Positions 56,382 through 64,000 of a stretch of 64,000 nucleotides of DNA are shown piece after piece. The stretch spans positions 135,315,203 to 135,379,202 of the forward strand of contig OY997588.1 in NCBI GenBank assembly GCA_963921825.1, read 5' to 3'. The position numbers and the translations under genes are program-made. The notes beneath the pieces were generated by a model, which saw nothing but the letters and a program-made list of their open reading frames with translations, did not search any database and was not told the DNA's origin. The stretch is from Erodium maritimum (Eukaryota; Streptophyta; Magnoliopsida; Geraniales; Geraniaceae). Each line of letters opens with the position of its first letter. Position 1 is the first letter of the stretch.

Positions 56382-58612
56382 GGACCCACCTTGCCACTTG
56401 TCAAACAAGTGGTGGTGTTCGGTTTTGGGGGGAAAAATGAAATGGGAGACATAAGGGGGTTCGGCCAAGGCTAGAAAGAGAAAGGGTTTTGTTCAAAAAA
56501 GGAGAAGTGAGTTAGAGAGAGAAGGAGAAGGAGAAGAAGAGAGCTAGTGTTAGGGCTTGTCCACTATTCACGTCATCAACCATTGGATCGTCTCAACGTT
56601 GCAAGAATCGAACTCCCCTCGTCTTCCTCTACGGTAATCACCAAACCGATCGTCGTTTTGCTTAATCTCAAATGTTAGGGTTTGGTTAAAATGAGTAGTT
56701 TAGGGTTGTATTGAGGTTGGGGAATCGTTGGAGACGTTTTGGAGACGTTTTGGGGTGAAGGGGGCGTTTTCTGGCGACCGGGAGCTCGGGAGGAGCTCCG
56801 GCCACTATAGGGGGTGGCCGGTCACCATGTGGGGTGGCTGGCCGGGAATAGGGCCGGCCACCACCATGGTGGGCCGGGCCCCTTGGAACCCTTGCCACCC
56901 ATGGCCAAGGTGGGCCGGGTGGGGCCCACGTGCTCGGGTGATCGGGTTTCGTTTTCGGGTGGTTTAGAACGTTCCCCGGACCATTTATCCACAACCGAAT
57001 CGAAAATTGGAATTAAAATGCGAAAGTTGTAATTATCGGGTTTAGAAACTTTAAAGTTTAATTAATTGACTCGGAAGTCGGAATTCGATTCCGTCGAGTG
57101 CCTAGGAACCCTTGAATTGTTCTAAGACCGTAGAAATGAAATCGGGGATTTTCGGAGCACGGAAGGGCGTTTCCAAAACCCGGGCAGATTAGCCATGTCA
57201 GGTGAATCGGGCTTTTCCGAGTCCTTTATCGACAATGTCGAGTAATTGGGAAGTTTGGGAGTGATCGACATTGTCGGGGTTACGTTTGGGCGTTAAGTTT
57301 ATTGAATTCCATTTATTTCCTACGAGTTTAAAAGTGCCTTAAAATTGTGTTCCTTTAGATCGTGCTGCGGACCGAGGCAAAGGAAAGCTAGGCGAGTGAC
57401 TGAGATCATGCCGGGACTTATTTGGGAACTTTTGGAGAACATATACGAGGTACGGAAAAGTAGCCGGATCTCGGCCCTGACTAGGGAAAGTTAACAGTAG
57501 AATTGCACGTGACACCGGGGTGTCGTGGGTTAAGTAGGTTATCGAATATTAGAAAGGCATGATACAAGAACGTAGCGAACCTTAGAAATGCATGTGATAC
57601 TTAGTAGTGTCGTAGGAGCAGAGAACTTAGCGATATTAGAATTACTGGAGGCATATGACCATGCCCGGAGGTTGATTGTTTGATTTATGTCTTGGGTCGC
57701 CATGAGAGCCCGTGTTTTATTGTGGGTGTCTTGGGTGGCCATGAGAGCCCGTGTTTTATTGTTGGTGTCTTGGGTGGCCATGAGAGCCCGTACTTTACTG
57801 TTGTGTCTTGGGTGGCCATGAGAGCCCGTGTTTTACTGTTGGGATATCTTGGGAGGCCGTGAGTACCCGTGGGGTTGTTGAGCCCGTGAGTTACTGTTGG
57901 TGTGTCTTGGGAGGCCATGAGGGCCCGTGGGGTTGTTGAACCCGTGTTTTACCGTTGGAGTCTTGAGTGGCCATGAGTGCCCGTGGAGTGTTGAACTGGT
58001 CTTGTTGCTGTTTGTTGAACCTTGCTTGTGATTGTGATTGTGAGTGCCCGAGGTTAGTGACCCGACTTCGTTTCGGGAAGTGGTGTGGAAATTTGGCTTG
58101 CTTACGAGTTCGAGTCTCGGTAAGTTTCGAGCGTTCTTTGCCTAGCCTGATCCGTGTTCGATTCTCGGTAGGTTGTGAGCGTTTTTAGGCGATGAGAGGG
58201 CAGCTCCCCTTCCGACTAGCTATCAGAAAAGTAGCTCGATTTATCGCCAACAGGTCGACCGCCTGGAGCCTGACAGTGATAGGTAAAGCGCGTGGGGCAG
58301 GCTCGAGCCCAGCCGGTTAGCAACCGGCACTGAGCAGCTGACAGGAATGCGATCCTTTGTGATCTTGTTTGGTGTTGCGTAGTATTCTGTCGTGTCTTTG
58401 GAGGAGGTCGTCGATAGATGTGTCGGGTTTACATTACGAGTCCGAGTGTTGAGTCTGTTGAGGAAAGTAACGGGTTGTGTGTCAGTCGAGTATTTGAGTT
58501 TGGGAATTGTATTCCCGGTGTTGGGTTTGGTTTTGGTGTTACCGGCTTTGTCTGCTAAGTATGCCATAGTCAGTCTGTTATCCGTGGTGGTGAGCGAACG
58601 CTCACCCCTAGC
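56382..58612 (+). mobile_element. Gypsy LTR fragment, plus strand
   Basis: Begins abruptly within U3 (GGACCCACCTTGCCACTTGT), head-to-head with element C's 5' LTR. It follows the family LTR through a GC-rich stretch (56770-56940), minisatellite (57680-57960), T-arm-like repeats (58090-58180) and the GGTGAGCG hairpin (about 58590), and is then interrupted by copia element E at 58613. Its end must lie past the window. Fossil fragment. Confidence 0.85.
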
Positions 58613-60300
58613 TGTTAGTCTTAGTGCCCATAGTTCAATCCTAAATGTCCAAATGTATATATCATCGTTAGCAATAAAATCAAAGCGGCTTTATATTACT
58701 TATGTGTTTGAGTAATATATCGATGTGTGCTCTGATCCATGCCCACCATGCGAATAGAACCATAAATTTAGATACATCACACTCGATGGGTCCCTAGTCA
58801 ACAAAGCTTCATTAGAAGCGACTAGTATGAAAGACGGCTCTTTATGACTTATGTTCTGTTAGTCATTGGAATGGGATTTCGGAGTCTGATCATAGATATC
58901 ATGTGGGATATGATATTGGACGACCCGCCCTAAATATGTGCCATAGATTAAGTCATGAACATATTCAGTGTCGTAGCTTGTCATGTATCCTTAGACCAAG
59001 GAGACTTTGTGATCGCTATGTAGTCAACAACTGAGTTTGACTTGAGCCTAACGTTGTCCATAACAGGGCTTCCATAACGGCCATGATTGGCTTGGGGACG
59101 GGCTACATGAGTGACACGAAAGACGGCTAATGGATTTATCCCTCATACTGAGGTATGGGAAAGATATCGGTTCTCAGCCGCTTGATCGAGAGTGACTGAA
59201 AGAATAGCATGGCCATGCACATGATACTGGGTATCATATCTTTAGTCATCTCACATATCAAGGAACATTGATTGAGAATAATAAGGATGACAGCTCTATG
59301 CCTTATCTCAATCAGGATATTGGAGATAAAAAGATAATGACAGGGATGACAGAAAGGTTAGAATCGACAGGGTCGATTCGTTATGCAGTGTCAGGGAATA
59401 CTAAAGTCTCGTTAGTTGCCACTTAAATAGGATCAAGTAAAATGAGATTTTTACGTTGATCTATTGACATGCATAAACCTAAGGGTCACACCGGAGGATG
59501 AAACTCATTGACACATTTATGGAGAATGGCCAAAAGGGAGTTGTCTCGGGACATGACTAAAACTGGGTTTCGGGTCATGTGCCTGTAAGTGAATAGGACT
59601 TTACTGAATGAGACAAGGCTTGGAGTCTTGGGATTGATCGCGTTGGATAATGTTGGACATTTCCGGTATGAAAGGCTTGGAGGCGATGAGCGAATCACGG
59701 GACCTCGTTGGAAATGGCCACGAGCCATGTTCCAAGAGGCCCATGAAAGGCCCATGCAACCAAGGCCCATGGAACTAATTAATCAAGTCTTGATTAATTA
59801 GTACTAAGTAAGCAAGACAAGGATTAAGGTGTTGGTGATTCATCACCCAACCCAATCTTGTCTTGCCATACTTTGTCCTATTTACACCTTACTTGTCACC
59901 ATGCTTGTCCCATGCCTTTAGTTGGACAAGTATGGGTTTTGTTATGTTTAAGTCATCTTTTTTCAACATAACAAATACAAGACAAGAATAGGAAACACAA
60001 CTTCTCTCCCCCTTCCCTTGCAATTTCGGGTTTGGCAAGCTCCCACCTCCATTTTTGTGTTCTTGAGTCCTCAAAGAGAAGAAATACGTGGCTTTGATTC
60101 CCATGTGGATACGTAGGCGTCTTGGAGACTCAAGCCAATCATTCGTTACCCGGTGTTCTTGTTTTGGTAAGATATAGTGCTGAATTTTTCTCTTGTGAAT
60201 CCATTCTTTGTTAGTTGTTTCATGGTTTAATCGTCTCTTGGTTTTCATTGATTTTCCGCTGCGAGTTGGTTCATCTCCAACCCTAGCTCGAGACCCAACA
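58613..60300 (+). repeat. Element E 5' LTR
   Basis: TGTTAGTCTTAGTGCCC start, CGAGACCCAACA end. GGCCCA motifs at about 59735-59770 precede the 29-bp palindrome at 59774-59802, on the sense strand. Confidence 0.95.
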
Positions 60301-60301
60301 G

Positions 60302-60313
60302 TGGTATCAGAGC
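60302..60313 (+). other. Element E primer binding site
   Basis: TGGTATCAGAGC one base after the LTR. Confidence 0.92.
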
Positions 60314-61856
60314 CGTGCTACCTTCGGGATTCACAAGACGGTGTTCAAAGTTTCGGTTTTGCTTGAAAGTTTCGTTTTTGGCATGTTGTTTTGCTAAATT
60401 GTTTGATAACATGTTTTAAATACTTGTTTATGGATTTAATGCATGTAAAATGAATTTTTGAAAATTATTTCAAATCTGGAAATTTTGAAATTTTTTTGAT
60501 TTTTCGGGTCTCGGGAGCGGGACTATCGGGGAGCCGAAACCGGGACCGAACGGGGCTCCGTTGGACGGAGCTAGGCCAAGCATGACCATTGGATGGTTGA
60601 TATGCCAAGGCTAAACCGTTTTGTTAGTTATGACGAGTTTGGAACCGTCATGACGAACTCGAAGATCAAATGTTCAAAAGTTTCATTTTTGAACGGTTTC
60701 GATAAACCGAGCATCAAAAAATATTGAAACTTGGCTATTAATTAAAACCGGAAAATCACATGATGTTTGATAACATGCTTGTTTGATAACACGATGTGTG
60801 ATGTGATGTTGGCATGGTGTACATAATAGCCCCGAGCTCAATTTAATTATTTATCGCTTTTCACGGCCTGCAAGCCGTTAGTGTTAGCGTGTGATTATTC
60901 TTTAAAGGTGTGGTCGTCGAACCACTTGTTTGTAATATTTATTTATTCCCGACCTGTGAGTCGTGTATCAAATTGTAATATTTTACTCAAGATGAAGAAA
61001 GGGCGAAAAAGTCATTTGGTGGCTTTTCGGGTGTTGGCATCGGCTTGGAGTCGGTGGAGCTCAAGAAGCTAGTGGGAGTTAGTTTAGGGGGCTATTATGT
61101 GCACATTTATCGCTTTATGCTTGGTTTAGTTTATGCATGATTAATTCTATGTGTTTTAGAATTGCATGCTTAACTTTACTTACCGAGCATATCACCTCAC
61201 ATGCAAAGATAAAATTGGAATTTTAATCCTTGTGTGTGAGCCCTTAGAATCGTCATTACATTGGATGTAGTTGACGGGTTCGAAGGAAGAATTACATTGG
61301 ATGTAATTTGAGGCATCATTGCATTTGGAATGTAGTTGATGTGCTCATCGCATCTAGGATGTGTCAAAGTTTTAAACACAACCGGACAAGTAAAAATGGG
61401 TCATGTCCGATACCTCCCAATTATCAACACCTTACTACCTCCCCGTCCTATGGGTGTCGTGCGCATTAGCGGAGCATCCATGGGAAAGCGGGGTAGTAGG
61501 TTTGGACGACATGTGTGGGTGTCGTGCGCATTAGCGGAGCACCTACATAGTGACGGGCCATAGTTGAAAATTGGTGGACCCGACTACGATTCTCAGCCTG
61601 AGGTTGAGCTAGGGTAATAGATAGGGTAAGCCGTGTACATAAGTGCATACCCTAGCCAAGAGTCACATTGGATGTGATTGGATGGAGTCCTACCTACATA
61701 GCTCGATTAAGTGGTGAGCATTAGTTCAGCTTAATCGAGTGAATCAAGGATCTTGGTTTCAGATTCTAAAAGTTTAGAATCGATTGTTGGTGTTTAAGCT
61801 TGATCTTCATAAAATTTATTCAGTTTACTGATTGAATTTTATCTGTTGTAGATCAA
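60314..61856 (+). other. Element E leader
   Basis: 1.5 kb, no gene. Repeats ATTACATTGGATGTA-type hairpin text (61255-61340) and the block GTCGTGCGCATTAGCGGAGC twice (61457 and 61531). Confidence 0.75.
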
Positions 61857-64000
61857 ATGGCAAATTCAGCGAACATTAATAGTTTGTCATTAAAAACCAT
61901 TCTTGACAGGGTCAAGCTAAATGGGACAAACTATTTGGACTGGTACAGAATTTTGAGGATAGTCCTCAAGTCTGAACGCAAAGAATATGTCCTTGACAAG
62001 GCTGTCTCTAAGACCATATCAGAGTTACATGAAGTGTCATTAACTTCTGAGAAGAATATCTCAGGGATCTGGGATCCAAGGATATTCTGATGGTCAACAA
62101 GGGAATTGGAAGTGGCAAGGGCTGGGCCCATGCGCACTTGGCAGGAAAGATGAGACACCTGAGAATGTCTGCTTCTACTGCCAACAGCCTGTTCATTGGA
62201 ACCGGGATTACAGGAAGTTCACGGCTGATCTGAAGAAGGGCAGTGGGACTGCGCCTTCATCAAATAGCCTGGATGATCTGAAGAAGGGCAGTAGGACTGC
62301 GCCTTCATCAGGAAACCTGGATGATCTAAGGAAGGGCGGTGGGACCGTGCCTTCATTCGGTATTAACTCTATAGAGCTACATCTCTCTACTTCCAAAGAT
62401 TCATGGGTATTAGATACCATGACTGAATCTCACACATGCACTAATATATGGTGGCTGAAAGTAGGAGAGGTTTGGAAAGCACGAAATGGACCTCAGAGTT
62501 GTGGCAACTGCTGTAGGATCCATGAGTCTTGCTTTGCCGAGAGGCCTTGTCTTAGTATTGTATAATGTATATTGCATACCTACTTTTAGTAGGAATATTA
62601 TATCTGTATCCGTGTTTGACAAGGAAGGATATAATGTTAATATTGGAAATGGAGTTTTCAATGTTCTATGCAATGATATGTTTTATACCAGTACTGACAT
62701 GGTTGGAGGATTGTACATATTAGATATGGGTAACAATGCCTCAAGTTCTATATATTCCGTTAATACCAAGAGGTCTAAATCCAACGATTTAAACCTAACT
62801 CTGTTATGGCACTGTCATTTGGGCTGCATAAACAAGAAGCGCCTATGAGCACTTCAGAAGTGCCGGCTTTCAGGTTCATTCGAATTCCATTCGATCGATA
62901 GGTGCAAGGTTTGTATGATGGGCAAAATGACTAAAGTGCCTTTCATCGGTCGCGATGAAAGGGCGGGTGAATTATTGGGGCTGATACACTCGAATGTGTG
63001 TAGACCAGTAAGTTCACTTGCCAGGAGGGGTTTTAGCTACTTTATCACATTTACTGATGATTGCAGTAAATATGGTTATGTCTATTCGGTGAGACATAAG
63101 TCTGAAGCTCTTGATAAATTCAAAGAGTTTAAGACTATAGTAGAAAACCAGCTCGACAAAGGTATTAAGGCACTTCGATTGGATCGAGGTGGAAAATACT
63201 TGACCACAAAGTTATCAGATCATCTAAAAGACAATGGGATCCTTTTGGAATGGACTCCTCCTAGGTCACTGTAGTTGAAAGGTGTAGCCAAACGGATAAA
63301 TCGGACATTGTTAGACAATGGTCTGTTCCATGATTAGTTGGACTGATCTCCCAATCTCTTTTAGGGGTTTTGCTCTAGAGACGGCCGCATTCATAGTGAA
63401 TCGGGCTTCGACGAAGGGTGTGGAAGGGACACCATTTTAAAAATGGTACGGGATGATGCCCGCTTTGTCCTTCTTAAAGATTTGTGGTTGCGAGGCTTAT
63501 GTGAAACATTTGGTTTCGACTAAGCTCGAACCAAGATCTGAGATATGCACCTTCGTGTGGTATCCCAAAGCAACAAGGGGATACTACTTCTACAATCCTG
63601 GTGAGAACATGGTGTTCGTCGCTTGGGGTGGGGTCTTTATGGAAAAAGGAGTTTTGTTTCCAAAGACGTCATTGGGAGGACTGTGCATCTCGAAGAAATT
63701 CAGGATGGTACAGATCTGTCTAAACCAATTGACAACCCAGTAGAAAGGAGCCAGAGATTGTCGTAGAGTAAGAACCAATTCCTGTTACAATTCCAGAAGG
63801 TCCAAGGCAATTTGAAAGGATCAATCTTCCACCTCCAAGATATGGTATCCGGAGGTGACAATGAAGTCATGGTGGATCACGATGATCCAGCCACCTTTCA
63901 GGAAGTCGTGGATGGGCCCGACTCCGAGTTATGGCTGGGAGCCATGAGGGAGGAAATGCAATCCATGTCGGACAACCGAGTTTGGGAACCGGTTGATCCC
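61857..64000 (+). pseudogene. Element E gag-pol remnants (broken)
   Basis: Recognisable by comparison with element D. The gag start is at 61857 (KTILDRVKLNGTNYLDWYRI). A zinc-knuckle region lies near 62170. Protease DSWVLDT is near 62400. The integrase zinc region and core (GLIHSNVC, FITFTDD) lie at 62800-63280. Capsid-distal text is at 63450-63700. The start of reverse transcriptase (DSELWLGAMREEMQSM) is at 63920-63970, just before the window ends. Many interruptions. Fossil. Confidence 0.88.

Larger units (their letters stand above)
58613..64000 (+). mobile_element. Element E: Ty1/copia element, broken, plus strand, running off the window
   Basis: 5' LTR 58613-60300 (1688 bp), primer site 60302-60313, leader to 61856, gag and pol remnants from 61857 to the window end. 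It is the same family as element D by LTR ends and protein sequence, but clearly older: many interruptions are visible (eight or more), and part of gag is missing. It sits in the plus-strand gypsy LTR fragment. The target duplication cannot be checked because the right end is outside. Confidence 0.93.

Overview
The window looks like a heterochromatic or gene-poor stretch of a large, repeat-rich flowering-plant nuclear genome. The evidence is nested LTR retrotransposons with initiator-tRNA-Met primer sites, Ty3/gypsy chromovirus (Tekay/Del-like) and Ty1/copia polyproteins, a long-TIR Mutator-like element, and one spliced plant gene for a small secreted cysteine-rich peptide. I cannot name the species.

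Layout. Positions 1-1153 hold an AT-rich stretch plus a LINE-like remnant. The same segment recurs at 16495-18887, where a 1.2-kb Mutator-like element (16843-18071) interrupts it. Between 1619 and 1996, on the minus strand, is the only convincing host gene: a two-exon, 72-residue defensin-like peptide with a signal peptide and six cysteines. Its upstream region is cut by a gypsy LTR that begins 174 bp before the start codon.

From 2170 on, almost everything is retroelement. A plus-strand gypsy LTR (2170-10365) holds a minus-strand solo LTR (5324-10082, target duplication GGCAT), which itself holds a copia solo LTR (6795-8470, target duplication TAAAG). A minus-strand gypsy remnant with gag and a 5' LTR follows (10385-15826). 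After the duplicated segment come a plus-strand gypsy element with gag but no pol (element A, 18888-26543), a short unclassified insert (26544-26725), and a minus-strand gypsy element (element C, 26726-56381). C was later entered by a plus-strand gypsy element with pol remnants but no gag (element B, 28551-36411, duplication ACCGC) and by a copia element (element D, 42675-54827, duplication TCACT). D looks whole: it has a 1341-residue gag-pol reading frame and LTRs of 1680 and 1681 bp that seem almost identical. A tail of two 1.6-kb tandem units sits inside its target duplication. A plus-strand gypsy LTR fragment (56382-58612) follows, entered by a broken plus-strand copia (element E, 58613 to the window end).

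The most interesting signals beyond the annotation are: the small peptide gene and the LTR at its promoter; regulatory-looking inverted repeats conserved across the gypsy LTRs (a W-box pair, an inverted evening-element pair, a GGTGAGCG hairpin repeated in the leader); tandem LTR repeats carrying tRNA T-arm-like hairpins; a 29-bp palindrome next to TCP site II motifs in the copia LTR; and the split of gag and pol between neighbouring elements. All functional readings of these are inference from sequence alone.
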